A program made the position numbers and the translations under genes. From positions 1,555,501-1,619,500 of the forward strand of contig NZ_AP022822.1 of NCBI RefSeq assembly GCF_011397115.1: a DNA stretch of 64,000 nt, given 5' to 3'. The DNA is from Enterococcus saigonensis. GTDB taxonomy: Bacteria; Bacillota; Bacilli; Lactobacillales; Enterococcaceae. The notes below the pieces were generated by a model that had not been told where the DNA came from, did not search any database, and saw only the letters and a list, made by a program, of their open reading frames with translations. Of the stretch, positions 26,564 to 36,072 are shown piece by piece; the stretch's first letter is position 1; each line of letters begins with the position of its first letter.

Positions 26564-29500
26564 TTAAGCGCCCCCTTTCTTATTTCGATAAACATAAAAG
26601 GCGCCTAATCCTCCGACAATTGCCAGAACCGCTATCGACAGCGTCATAAATTTCTTAATACCTTGACCACCAGTTGTTGGCAAGCTACCTTCTGGTGTAT
26701 TCTTGGCGGTTAATTGAATTGTATTATTTGCGCTATCTGAAGTTAAATTAACATGAATGTCACTAACAGCTACATTGCTTTGGTTATATTTCACTGTAAC
26801 TTCACCATTTTCTCCAACAGCTAATTCAAACGGGTGTTCCAATAAAATGTAACCATCTGGCGCATCTTTTTCTTTTACCCAATACGATTTTCCAGCTTCT
26901 AATTTATATACTTCTTTGTTACTATCTTTAAATATTGCTTTTCCGTCATTTCCAGTCGTAGCTTCTGCAAGCGGGTTATCAAAGGCCACATCCGTTTTTT
27001 CAAATAATTCAAAGGTAGCGTTAGCCAATTTCGCATCTGTGTAATCAGCGACTTTCAAAATGGATAGTTCAAAAGGTTTTATCTGATTGACAATCTTGCC
27101 AGTCTTCTCGTTAGGACTTATCATCCATCGTTGAGCAGTTGCATCGTATGCTACCGTTAAGGCTTTATCGTCAAGCGTTGCCGTCTTATCTTCAGAGATC
27201 ACAATTGTCCAAGATCCTGCACTAGTATAACCAGCTGGTGTATTGGTTTCTGTTAACGTGTAAGTTCCTGGTTTTAAATCTTCAGTAAATGTGATTTTCC
27301 CTTCAGGATTTGATGTTGCAGTATATGTCTCACTATCTTTTGTTAAAGTAAAGGTTGCCCCCTTTAATGCACTACCAAATCCATCTATTTTTTGTAGCTC
27401 TAATCGGAATGGATACAAGTGATTTTCAACTTTATTATCCGTTATCGGATTATTAGCACTGTCTTTTATCGTTACATTTAAGTTTTGATCAACGGTCACT
27501 TTTAAATCATCAATTGGTTCATAGCCTTCAGGAGTTTGTGTTTCTTTAATAACATAATTACCTGGTGCAACCGGGTGGTTAAACGTAACTTTGCCATTAT
27601 TACCAGAAGTTGCAGACGCTAAAGAAGTTTTCTCACCACTTTCATACAAAGTAAATCCAACACCTGATAATGGATTACCTTGACCGTCTATCTTTTCAAA
27701 TTCAATCGTCGTTTTCTTATCGCGAACTTTAGTGTGTACCAGATTAGACTCAAAGACTGGTTTTTGTTCCGTGGTAGTTCCATAAACAAAGGTCACTTTC
27801 GCTTTATTTTCCATTAAATCGTTAATTTTATCATCTACAGTATTGGTAACTTTAACTTTCAAGCGTAGGCTAAAATCTTTACCGTAGTAGCCATCTTTAC
27901 CAGATTGTTCGTTTATTTTTCGAGAAGCTGTTTCAGATAAAGTCAATTTCAAAACGCCCGTAGCACTATCATAACTCGATGCATTAGTAAATGGAGAATT
28001 AATTGTAGAACCATCGAGATTGTACAACACAATACTATTTTTCCAGGTATCATTAGAGAGTTTGACCCCACTTGGTAACGTATCTTCAATTATATATTGT
28101 TTAGGCACAATTAACGATTTTGAACTAACATCAATTGTTTCTTGGTTAATGAAGTAATAATGCTCTTGATCTGTTTTTACAAAACGCGAAGCTTTTTCAG
28201 GAACTCCATCTGCCAAATCACCCTTATCTGCATCGTGGCCTTTGACTCGGTACTTTTCTGGTAAAGACCATGGATCATTGCCATCATTATATCGATCCAA
28301 ATCATTGTAATAGCGCTGGTTAAATCCAGACTCAGCTCCAGTTGGATTGTCCCAACTATCGCCTTTCTGATACTGTTTTAGTGGTTGAACAGTTTTAGTT
28401 GGCGGATTCTGATTGACTTGTGCCAAACTAGAACTGGCAAATGTATTCCACGCACGTCCTTGTGTTGAACCAAACTTATACTTATGTGATACGCCAGTCA
28501 TTGGAAAAGTTACAGCAGCTGTAGCGAAGGTTGCTCCACCAAGATAATCTGTAAACGTATTGGTTCCGTCTTTGCTATAATACGTATTTTTATCGTAAGC
28601 ACAAGAGCCATTTGATTTAAATTCTAGCGTACTTCCTACAGCCCCAGCTTCTCCTCCATCAATTCTGCCTGCAAATTCGTGAGCTTTTGTCGCTGTTACA
28701 TTAGAATGAAGAGCTATATTATCATAACCATTTAAAGAGGCAAAAGTCATCGTAGCAGCAGAATCATCCGAGAAGTTTATGAAATCTCCAGGAATTTTTT
28801 TATCGCTTGCATTTGGATATTTTTCAGCGTCAAAAAAATTAAATTCAATATCAAATTTATGGATATTTCCATATATCACACCTGAAAATAGATTATGAGA
28901 AAACTCCATCCATGGATTCAGATCTTTTGAATTCCAAGTAGCACTAGGACCGATTATGATGTTTGTCAGATGAACAACGGCTCCGACTTTTTTGGGAGTT
29001 ACACCATCAGCACCAATATAACCTCCTACGTGGTCATAAATTAAGGTAATTTCCTCATTTTTCATCGTTTTCCCATCATTAAATTGCATCGTAGTAGTCT
29101 TGTCTTTACTATTTGAAGCATTAATTGCTGCATAGTATGGGTTTGTACCATTTTTTGGTTTATTATAAGCGATAGTGGTACCGGCAGCTCCGTCAGTGAA
29201 AAGTTTATACGTATTATCACCTAATGCTAGTTCTGCAGAATTATAATCACCTGAGTGAGCTGCAGTGTTATTATTTTTATGCTTAATTGTTGGCTTGTAC
29301 TCATCCTTTCCTTCTTGACTTGATTTAGATATCACATAAACCTTATCCACAATAGCATCTTGGGAAATAATCAAATCTTTACCAACTGTTGTTGCGGATA
29401 GCGCTCTAGTATTTCGTAGTTGCCCGGCTTCTTTTGTGTTGTCAATGTTCTTTTCTTGATTTTGTGGTTTTTCGGCTGAATTTTCGACTGCTGGACCTTT

Positions 29501-30112
29501 TAATGTGTAGGTATCAGCCAATTTGCCAACTAAAATATTTTCTACTATCTCAAACTCTTCTGTCGCCGATGGTACTGTTTCTTCTTCACTTGTCTCAGCA
29601 GAAGTAGCTACCGTACTGATTGAATCAATCACGACTGGGTTTTCACCATCAAATTGCAATGCTAATTTGGGTTCAGAGCCAATTGCTGCCGTGTATTTAA
29701 AACTTCCTTTTCCGTCAGTGGCAAAAGACTTCTCTTCAATCCAACTCCCCTTCTCTACACTACCAGCTTGAAACTGATTTTCTGGTAATTGAAGATTGGA
29801 ATCTGCTGCCGAAACAATATCCCCATTTATTAGCTTAATCTTGAGTTTCCCTTTTTCATAGGCATCATTAATAGTATTTGGTGCTTTCACCATATCGTAG
29901 TCATAATGAACTAACCAGCTTGTTACCCCTTTTTCAGTATCATTTTGGACAGTGTAACTCACCTTTAAAAAATCTGTATCTATCAATGCTGTTGGTGTTG
30001 GTTCACTTGCTGAAGTCTTCCACAATGATGATATTGAAAATAGGCCTTCTAACATGGGCAGCAATATTGCGAAGACCGCAATAACCACAATAGCCTTTTT
30101 ACGTTTATTCAT
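26564..30112 (-). CDS. Large Cna_B-repeat, LPTTG-anchored pilus/adhesin protein
   Basis: A 1182-residue surface protein. An N-terminal signal segment (MNKRKKAIVVIAVFAILLPM) precedes an adhesin region of about 600 residues. An isopeptide-forming fimbrial domain follows (about 650-790, VPKQYIIEDTLPSGVKL to KAKVTFVYG). Three SpaA/Cna_B domains come next, beginning TTIEFEKIDGQGNPLSG, FRLELQKIDGFGSALKG and FELSILKVADYTDAKLA, each with an E-box such as YVIKETQTPEGY. It ends with the classic anchor LPTTGGQG, a hydrophobic span and YRNKKGGA. The start has AAAGGAGGGGG. It is the probable tip or ancillary subunit of the pilus with the downstream pilin. The ligand cannot be inferred. Confidence 0.88.
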   Translation of the reverse strand: MNKRKKAIVVIAVFAILLPMLEGLFSISSLWKTSASEPTPTALIDTDFLKVSYTVQNDTEKGVTSWLVHYDYDMVKAPNTINDAYEKGKLKIKLINGDIVSAADSNLQLPENQFQAGSVEKGSWIEEKSFATDGKGSFKYTAAIGSEPKLALQFDGENPVVIDSISTVATSAETSEEETVPSATEEFEIVENILVGKLADTYTLKGPAVENSAEKPQNQEKNIDNTKEAGQLRNTRALSATTVGKDLIISQDAIVDKVYVISKSSQEGKDEYKPTIKHKNNNTAAHSGDYNSAELALGDNTYKLFTDGAAGTTIAYNKPKNGTNPYYAAINASNSKDKTTTMQFNDGKTMKNEEITLIYDHVGGYIGADGVTPKKVGAVVHLTNIIIGPSATWNSKDLNPWMEFSHNLFSGVIYGNIHKFDIEFNFFDAEKYPNASDKKIPGDFINFSDDSAATMTFASLNGYDNIALHSNVTATKAHEFAGRIDGGEAGAVGSTLEFKSNGSCAYDKNTYYSKDGTNTFTDYLGGATFATAAVTFPMTGVSHKYKFGSTQGRAWNTFASSSLAQVNQNPPTKTVQPLKQYQKGDSWDNPTGAESGFNQRYYNDLDRYNDGNDPWSLPEKYRVKGHDADKGDLADGVPEKASRFVKTDQEHYYFINQETIDVSSKSLIVPKQYIIEDTLPSGVKLSNDTWKNSIVLYNLDGSTINSPFTNASSYDSATGVLKLTLSETASRKINEQSGKDGYYGKDFSLRLKVKVTNTVDDKINDLMENKAKVTFVYGTTTEQKPVFESNLVHTKVRDKKTTIEFEKIDGQGNPLSGVGFTLYESGEKTSLASATSGNNGKVTFNHPVAPGNYVIKETQTPEGYEPIDDLKVTVDQNLNVTIKDSANNPITDNKVENHLYPFRLELQKIDGFGSALKGATFTLTKDSETYTATSNPEGKITFTEDLKPGTYTLTETNTPAGYTSAGSWTIVISEDKTATLDDKALTVAYDATAQRWMISPNEKTGKIVNQIKPFELSILKVADYTDAKLANATFELFEKTDVAFDNPLAEATTGNDGKAIFKDSNKEVYKLEAGKSYWVKEKDAPDGYILLEHPFELAVGENGEVTVKYNQSNVAVSDIHVNLTSDSANNTIQLTAKNTPEGSLPTTGGQGIKKFMTLSIAVLAIVGGLGAFYVYRNKKGGA

Positions 30113-30160
30113 TTTTCGCCCCCTCCTTTGTTTTTGAACATAAGATTTCTACCTAAATTT

Positions 30161-30189
30161 ATTGTAGCAACCTTCTTTTCTTTGTTCAA
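30161..30189 (-). promoter_or_regulatory. Pilus operon promoter
   Basis: Minus strand: TTGAAC (30184-30189), 17 bp, TACAAT (30161-30166), about 50 bases before the adhesin start codon. Confidence 0.75.
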
Positions 30190-30481
30190 AAAAGCACTAA
30201 AGAACAGCTTGACAGAAAATAAATAGACATGCCGTTATTTTTTAGATGAAAAGCACTGATATAAAAAGGTTCTCATTTTTTTTATCGTTTTATAATTTTA
30301 TTTATCACAAATTTCGCTAAAATTACAAAAAAAAATTGTTAAGATTGACTGAGAATTTATAGTTTTAGATTGTAATTATAATAAAACGGCAGTTATTAAC
30401 GGTAAGAAAAACTTATAATATCTGCTACACAATCATACTTTCCATTCACCTTTGTTTTATAATCTAAATTTAATCTTAAAT

Positions 30482-30517
30482 AAAAACAAGCACAGCGGCA
30501 AAAACCACTATGCTCGT
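30482..30517 (-). terminator. Terminator after the YbhN-like gene
   Basis: Minus strand stem CGAGCATAGTGG/CCGCTGTGCTTG (with G-U pairs), followed by TTTTTA. Confidence 0.75.
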
Positions 30518-30518
30518 T

Positions 30519-31547
30519 CTATGAATTCTGATTTAATTCTTCCAGTTCACCTTTAATCGCTTTTCTTTTATCCCATAAAACATAAACAAAACCCAAGGCA
30601 AAGGGCCAGATATAAGTGGCAAAACGATACAATAACATGGAGGATACGGCATCGACTGTACCCACTAGAGGTTTAAACAATAACAAGTAGACAAATTCAA
30701 ATGAGCCGATTCCAGCTGGCGCTGGAATGACACCAGCTAAAATTACGGTAAAACTAATTAAAGAAAATGCCAGCAAAAAGTCCAAAGACGGATGATTTTC
30801 CACCAAGACAAAATACGGTAATACATACCAAATTGCCATTTTTAATAGGTTTAGTAAAAAAATTTTAAAAATTCGCGGTCTCTCTTGTAAAATACCATTG
30901 ACTGCCAAACGGAGAGAATAAATTTGCAAATTGGCTTTATCCACCACAGCTCGCAACTTCTGTGACTTAAACAATTTATTGGTTATTTTAACAAAAAAGA
31001 TTTGCAAATTTAAGCTCAAAGAAAGAAGAAGCAGTGCTGCAATAATCAAAAATGTAACCACCATACCAGCTAAAATTAGAGGTATCATGTTGGGTGCCTT
31101 GTCGTAAAATAAAGAAAATTGAATACCCAATCCTATTAGCGCAAACACTAGCAATGCGAGTTTATACATTACCATGTGAAGTGCTGTCACACCTACTCCA
31201 TCAGAAACTTTTAATCCTTTTCGACGATAATAATTTACCTCAGAAATTAAAGTTCCCGCTCCAAAGGTAACTACGCGATAAAAAGTATAATAGCAGACTG
31301 CAAAAAATCCATCACGACTTGTAAACTTATGGGTAAAAGGTTCTGCTAAAGTTTTAATATTGCTACCTTCAACAATTAAGTAGAAAGTACCACAGGCAAA
31401 AACAGTTATTAAGGCATAAATACTCGTACTTTTGAGTTCTGCTAAAATTTCACCAAAGGAATTTTGCAACAGATAAAACATGACCCCTAAAATTACCACG
31501 AGTAGCAAGATATTTAAGAGTAATTTTGTTTTTGAATTAATTTTCAT
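30519..31547 (-). CDS. Lysylphosphatidylglycerol synthase TM-region/UPF0104 family membrane protein
   Basis: A 342-residue protein with about 8 transmembrane helices and the UPF0104 (YbhN/AglD2) signature: SEVNYYRRKGLKVSDG, then a C-terminal GVIPAPAGIGSFEFVYLLLF segment. This domain is the flippase half of MprF. Here it stands alone, with no cytoplasmic aminoacyl-transferase domain, as in many Firmicutes. The role is probably lipid or glycolipid translocation; this is family inference only. ATG 31547 has an AAAGGAG site. A DUF1294 gene lies 20 bases upstream on the same strand. Confidence 0.85.
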   Translation of the reverse strand: MKINSKTKLLLNILLLVVILGVMFYLLQNSFGEILAELKSTSIYALITVFACGTFYLIVEGSNIKTLAEPFTHKFTSRDGFFAVCYYTFYRVVTFGAGTLISEVNYYRRKGLKVSDGVGVTALHMVMYKLALLVFALIGLGIQFSLFYDKAPNMIPLILAGMVVTFLIIAALLLLSLSLNLQIFFVKITNKLFKSQKLRAVVDKANLQIYSLRLAVNGILQERPRIFKIFLLNLLKMAIWYVLPYFVLVENHPSLDFLLAFSLISFTVILAGVIPAPAGIGSFEFVYLLLFKPLVGTVDAVSSMLLYRFATYIWPFALGFVYVLWDKRKAIKGELEELNQNS

Positions 31548-31566
31548 AAAAAACTCCTTTAAACGA

Positions 31567-31833
31567 CTAGTGATAATAGACAATCAGCAACAGCGCTACA
31601 GCAATTCCGATTAAAAAGCAAAGGTAAAATTTTTTCTTGCGGGTTTTGTGATGAAACATTTTCTGAGCGAATAACCCACCTAAACCGCCACCGACTATTC
31701 CCATAAACAAGAGATTTTTTTCTGAAATTCGCTGGCCGCCTTTTACAGCTTGGCGCTTGTCGTAATACATTAAAAAAAAGACATACAAATTCACTAAAAC
31801 GAGATAAAACCACAGTGGATTTTCGTTAAACAA
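31567..31833 (-). CDS. DUF1294 family small membrane protein
   Basis: An 88-residue protein with three hydrophobic segments and the DUF1294 signature YYDKRQAVKGGQRISEKNL, then GGGLGGLFAQKMFHHKTRK. Start: TTG codons at 31839 and 31833 are both possible; 31833 has better spacing (8 bases) from AAGGAG. The function of the family is unknown. It is probably cotranscribed with the UPF0104 gene. Confidence 0.8.
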   Translation of the reverse strand: MFNENPLWFYLVLVNLYVFFLMYYDKRQAVKGGQRISEKNLLFMGIVGGGLGGLFAQKMFHHKTRKKKFYLCFLIGIAVALLLIVYYH

Positions 31834-31877
31834 GGACAAAACTCCTTTTAATTATAAATATTATTTTCGTTAAATAA

Positions 31878-31920
31878 ACAAAAGCGAGATCACTTACGCC
31901 AAGCGTAGGCCTCTCGCTTT
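31878..31920 (-). terminator. Terminator after pepT
   Basis: Stem AAAGCGAGAGG and TCTCGCTTT, with an inner repeat TACGCTTGGCGTA, between pepT and the DUF1294 gene. Confidence 0.75.
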
Positions 31921-31954
31921 ATTATAACAAGTATCCTAGAAAATTTTGTATAAA

Positions 31955-33190
31955 TTATGCATTTTGTGCGTTTAATTCCACAATTTTCACAATAACATCG
32001 GTTGCTTTTTCCATAGCTTGTAACGAAACAAACTCAAAACGACCGTGCATATTTTCCCCCCCGGCAAAAATATTGGGCGTTGGTAGCCCAAGTTGTGAAA
32101 TCTTCGAACCATCTGTCCCGCCACGGACTGGCTCAATAATAGGCTTAATATCTAAAGCCATCATCGCTTCTTTGGCAATTTCAATAATACTCATATCTTT
32201 TTCAATAATTTCTTTCATATTGTAGTATTGATCATACATCTTCACTTCAATGCGTTTTTCGTCAAATTGACCATTCATTTTATCCGCAATTTCTGTAATC
32301 AAGGCTTTTCTTGCTTCAAATTTATCACGATCGTGGTCACGGATAATATAGCTCATTTTTGCTTCTTCTTCATTACCGTTAATAGCCATCAAGTGGAAAA
32401 AACCTTCATAACCTGCCGTTTTTTCTGGAATTTCAGCTTGCGGCAATTGATTATTGAATGTGATTGCTAAACGTAAAGCATTAATCATGGTATCTTTAGC
32501 AGTTCCTGGATGAACATTTTTGCCATGAATGGTAATTTCAGCAGCGGCAGCATTGAATGTTTCGTATTGCAATTCACCTACTGGTCCACCATCCATCGTA
32601 TAAGCAAAATCGGCACCAAATTGTGCTACATCAAATTTATCTGCCCCAACGCCAATTTCTTCGTCTGGACCAAAGGCAACTTTAATTGTACCATGTTTGA
32701 TTTCAGGATTTTTAATTAAAATCTCTAAAGCGGTCATAATTTCAGCAATACCAGCTTTATCATCTGCTCCTAGTAAAGTCGTCCCATCTGTCGTGATGAG
32801 CGTTTGCCCGCTATAATTTTTTAAATTCGGAAAGTCATTTGTATTTAAGGTATATTTACCTTTTGCGTCTAAATTAATTGTTGACTGGCCATCATAATTT
32901 TCAATGATTTGTGGATTTACATTATCTGCGTTAAAGTCTGCCGTATCCATATGTGCAATAAACCCAATTGTTTTGACGGGCTTATCACTATTACTAGGTA
33001 ATGTCGCAATGACATACCCATTATTTTCGTTATAAAGTACTTCTGTTAAACCTAAGTCTTCTAATTCTTTTTTTAACTCATGCGCAAAAGCTACTTGTGT
33101 TTGTGTAGATGGCGTTGTTTTACTTGTAGCATCTGAACGTGTTTGAGTTTTAACATAGCGTAAAAAGCGGGGTAATAAATTTTCGTACAT
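31955..33190 (-). CDS. pepT: Peptidase T (tripeptide aminopeptidase)
   Basis: A 411-residue M20B dinuclear zinc peptidase that removes N-terminal residues from tripeptides. Metal and catalytic positions are visible: HMDTADF, LLGADDKAGIAEIM, FGPDEEIGVGADKF, YTMDGGPVGELQYE and PVRGGTDGSKISQLGLPTPN. ATG 33190 follows GGGAGG; the frame is open five codons upstream. It is 40 bases after nif3, probably the last gene of the trmK-nif3-pepT unit. Confidence 0.96.
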   Translation of the reverse strand: MYENLLPRFLRYVKTQTRSDATSKTTPSTQTQVAFAHELKKELEDLGLTEVLYNENNGYVIATLPSNSDKPVKTIGFIAHMDTADFNADNVNPQIIENYDGQSTINLDAKGKYTLNTNDFPNLKNYSGQTLITTDGTTLLGADDKAGIAEIMTALEILIKNPEIKHGTIKVAFGPDEEIGVGADKFDVAQFGADFAYTMDGGPVGELQYETFNAAAAEITIHGKNVHPGTAKDTMINALRLAITFNNQLPQAEIPEKTAGYEGFFHLMAINGNEEEAKMSYIIRDHDRDKFEARKALITEIADKMNGQFDEKRIEVKMYDQYYNMKEIIEKDMSIIEIAKEAMMALDIKPIIEPVRGGTDGSKISQLGLPTPNIFAGGENMHGRFEFVSLQAMEKATDVIVKIVELNAQNA

Positions 33191-33229
33191 AATAGTTCCT
33201 CCCAAGTGTTTAAAAACACATTTTAATTT

Positions 33230-34348
33230 TTAACGATATTGAAACGGATTGGTATTGGTTATAGAAGGGATAAATTCTACATCCCATTTCTCCGCTTTTT
33301 TCCATGCATTCATTTTTTCAATGAAGCGTAAAATGCAGACACGTTCTATGTTATGCCCCGGATCAATTACCGTCAATCCATTTGCCTGCATATCGTGGGC
33401 TGTATGATAATACACATCTCCTGTGATGTAAACATCGGCTCCTTTTTTTAGCGCATCTGGATAAAAATTACCACCAGAGCCACCACAAATGGCAATTTTT
33501 TGTACCATTTTTTTAGGGTGAACGACAGGCTCCACTAAACGCAATCCATCTAGTTCAAACACGTTTTTGACGCGTGTTACGAAATCTTCAATCAACATGG
33601 GCTGGGGTAAATGTCCCACACGACCAATCCCGTATTTTATCGGATCATTGCCTAGAGAAAGTAAATCAAAGGCAGGTTCTTCATAAGGATGTACCGCATA
33701 CATTGCTCTTAGAACTTCAGCTTCAATTGTTTCAGGTAATAAAACTTCTATTTTGGCTTCTTGAACACTTTCTGGCACTCCAACACTGCCAATAGCAGGG
33801 TGCGCCCCCATCATTGGTGTAAATCTGCCAATACCCACTGATTGAAAACTAGTAAATTGGTAATTGCCCTGTTCACCAGCACCTGCCTCACCTAATGCTT
33901 GCCGCATTTTTGCTGCTGCTTCAATAGGGACATAGACAATCAATTTTTTGAATTTCACTTGATGGGTTTGGGTCATAAAGTCTTCCACTTCAATTCCCAA
34001 CATTTCGCAAAACCAATCATTTAAACCATCGGAAATAATATCCATATTCGTATGAGCGGCATAAACTGCAATGTCATGTTTCACCAAATCCAGATACATT
34101 TTGGTCTGAGGATCTGTTTGGGTTAAGCGTTCAATTGGTCGAAAAATTGGCGGATGTTTTGCAACGATTAAATCAATTTTCTTTTCAATTGCTTCTTGTA
34201 CAACTTCTGGTCGCACGTCTAAAGTCATCATAACCCGTTTGATTGGCTTATCCAATGTACCAATATGCAAACCAACCGGATCTCCCTTTTCAGCAAGCCA
34301 CAACGGACAATACGCTTCAAAACGTTTAATAAAATCCTTGGCTATCAC
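33230..34348 (-). CDS. Nif3-like dinuclear metal protein (YqfO type)
   Basis: A 372-residue member of the Nif3/GTP cyclohydrolase I type 2 family. Metal-binding motifs are IVAKHPPIF, VYAAHTNMDI near the N-terminus and DPGHNIERVCILRFIE near the C-terminus. A central PII/CutA-like insertion (residues about 130-230) is typical of the long Gram-positive form. The start overlaps the stop of trmK by 4 bases, indicating translational coupling. The molecular role of the family is still debated, so no symbol is given. Confidence 0.92.
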   Translation of the reverse strand: MIAKDFIKRFEAYCPLWLAEKGDPVGLHIGTLDKPIKRVMMTLDVRPEVVQEAIEKKIDLIVAKHPPIFRPIERLTQTDPQTKMYLDLVKHDIAVYAAHTNMDIISDGLNDWFCEMLGIEVEDFMTQTHQVKFKKLIVYVPIEAAAKMRQALGEAGAGEQGNYQFTSFQSVGIGRFTPMMGAHPAIGSVGVPESVQEAKIEVLLPETIEAEVLRAMYAVHPYEEPAFDLLSLGNDPIKYGIGRVGHLPQPMLIEDFVTRVKNVFELDGLRLVEPVVHPKKMVQKIAICGGSGGNFYPDALKKGADVYITGDVYYHTAHDMQANGLTVIDPGHNIERVCILRFIEKMNAWKKAEKWDVEFIPSITNTNPFQYR

Positions 34349-35046
34349 TCTAAAACCTCCTTAATCCAGGCCAATTCTTGTTTAATGGCAATTACTTTTT
34401 CTTCAGGTACCACTTTGGCTTTTTGTAATTGAATTAAAACTTTCTCTAAAGCATATTGCTCCTGCAACCATTTTTTTAGAAAGACACTATTTTTTTCAGC
34501 TAACAAGTAAGGACCAAAGAAAATCTCTTTATCGGTTAATTGGGATTTAACAACTGTCTTTTCAGCTACAATAACTTCATAAATTTTATCATTTTCCGCT
34601 AGAATACTTTCTGTTAAAATCTCATAGCCTTCTTTTTGTAACCAGCGGCGAACATTTGCTTCTCCAACATTGGGCTGTAATATCAAACGCTCATGACCAG
34701 ACAGTTGCCCTTGTGTTTTTCCATTTTCCAGAATACTTGTGATTAATGTACCACCCATCCCCGCAATGGTAATTGTATCAATTTCATCCTCTTTTTTTAT
34801 TGCTGCTAAACCATCAGCTAAACGCACTACAATTTTGTCTGCTAAACCACTTTTAACAACTTGTTTTTGCGCTGATTGAAAAGGCCCTACCACCACTTCG
34901 CCACACACAGCATAGGAAATTTTCCCTACAAGCATTAATGCGACTGGCAAATAAGCGTGATCTGAGCCAATATCAGCTAAACGTGCACCCTTTGGTACAG
35001 CATTACCAACGACTGTCAGACGTTGTGACAGTTCTTGTTCATTCAT
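34345..35046 (-). CDS. trmK: tRNA (adenine(22)-N1)-methyltransferase
   Basis: A 233-residue Rossmann-type SAM methyltransferase that modifies A22 of bacterial tRNA. Conserved motifs are the SAM loop LADIGSDHAYLPVALM, VRLADGL and the TrmK signature TITIAGMGGTLITSILENG, followed by a C-terminal coiled coil. ATG 35046 has an AAAGGAG site; the open frame begins ten codons earlier. It is the first gene of the trmK-nif3-pepT cluster. Confidence 0.95.
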   Translation of the reverse strand: MNEQELSQRLTVVGNAVPKGARLADIGSDHAYLPVALMLVGKISYAVCGEVVVGPFQSAQKQVVKSGLADKIVVRLADGLAAIKKEDEIDTITIAGMGGTLITSILENGKTQGQLSGHERLILQPNVGEANVRRWLQKEGYEILTESILAENDKIYEVIVAEKTVVKSQLTDKEIFFGPYLLAEKNSVFLKKWLQEQYALEKVLIQLQKAKVVPEEKVIAIKQELAWIKEVLE

Positions 35047-35098
35047 ATTCTGTTCTCCTTTAAAGGTTAAAATCAACTCATTTTGACCCGTTTATTTC

Positions 35099-35144
35099 GA
35101 AAAAATTGGCACAAAATTTTCGCAAAAGAAAATTCGTGCCAATT
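35099..35144 (-). terminator. Terminator after dnaI
   Basis: Minus strand stem AATTGGCACGAATTTTC/GAAAATTTTGTGCCAATT followed by TTTTTCG. Confidence 0.82.
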
Positions 35145-35148
35145 CATT

Positions 35149-36072
35149 TTAATCATTACGACGATTAGGTCCTGACATGACAATTTCTTTTGCCAAATAA
35201 CGGATACGTTCCATAATGCGTTTGGCTTTCAACGGCTCATCCGCAGTTTTCGTTAGCCGCAAATGATTTTCCAATCCATCCATTGTAAAATTAGAAGTAA
35301 AAAATGTCGGTAATTGTTCTTGCATACGATATTGCAAAATAACACCAAATATTTCATCTCGTGTCCAAGCAGTTAAAGCATCTGCTCCAACATCATCTAA
35401 AATGAGTATCTTAGGCTTTTTCACATTTTCCAATTTCTCAGCGACAGTATTATCCGCTACTGAACTTTTCATCATGGAGGTAAAGGTTGGCATATGCACC
35501 ATCATAGAAGTATAGCCTCTTTTTGCTAACTCATTTGCCATGGCACCTAATAAATACGTTTTTCCGACACCAAAATCACCAGCTAGATACAATCCTTTAT
35601 GAAAAGACTTTGCATTTTCTGCATAGTTTTTAATAAACTTCATCGTCTCAAATAACGCTTCTTCTCGTTCGTCTGTTTTATCAAAGTTTTTCATACTCGC
35701 ATTCCGAATATCTTTGGGGATGTCAATGGTGCTAACGCGATTTTTAATTTCTTCTTGTTTCCGACGCTCCACTAAATCTTCGGTTGGAACATAGGCAACA
35801 TCAATATAATGAAAATTCAAAACTAGGCGGGGCTCATATCCTGGCGCCATCATGGCAGGATCGTTTAACTTAAATTTGCGTTTTTCTTGAACGAATTCGT
35901 ATAGTTTAGGGTAACTCTTTTTTATATCTGCTTCCGTTAATTTGTCTTTATTTTCATCTAAAAATTTTTTCACTGCTGTATCTGCTAAAACTTCTTGCAT
36001 CATCGCTTCATATTTTTTTTGAAAATTTTGCCGTTCAAATAATTGATTGACACTTTTGCCAACATCATCCAT
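35149..36072 (-). CDS. dnaI: Primosomal helicase loader DnaI
   Basis: A 307-residue AAA+ ATPase that loads the replicative helicase with DnaB and DnaD. An N-terminal DnaI domain (to about residue 130) precedes the AAA+ domain with Walker A LAGDFGVGKTYLLGA and Walker B PKILILDDVGADALTAW. The start overlaps the last base of dnaB (TAATG), so the two are coupled. It ends the nrdR-dnaB-dnaI operon. Confidence 0.96.
   Translation of the reverse strand: MDDVGKSVNQLFERQNFQKKYEAMMQEVLADTAVKKFLDENKDKLTEADIKKSYPKLYEFVQEKRKFKLNDPAMMAPGYEPRLVLNFHYIDVAYVPTEDLVERRKQEEIKNRVSTIDIPKDIRNASMKNFDKTDEREEALFETMKFIKNYAENAKSFHKGLYLAGDFGVGKTYLLGAMANELAKRGYTSMMVHMPTFTSMMKSSVADNTVAEKLENVKKPKILILDDVGADALTAWTRDEIFGVILQYRMQEQLPTFFTSNFTMDGLENHLRLTKTADEPLKAKRIMERIRYLAKEIVMSGPNRRND

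Larger units (their letters stand above)
30113..30518. other. Intergenic region with pilus promoter
   Basis: No gene is seen in these 406 very AT-rich bases. They contain the pilus operon promoter near the right-hand gene start and the terminator of the next operon. Long A/T runs in the middle may provide upstream promoter activation. Confidence 0.55.
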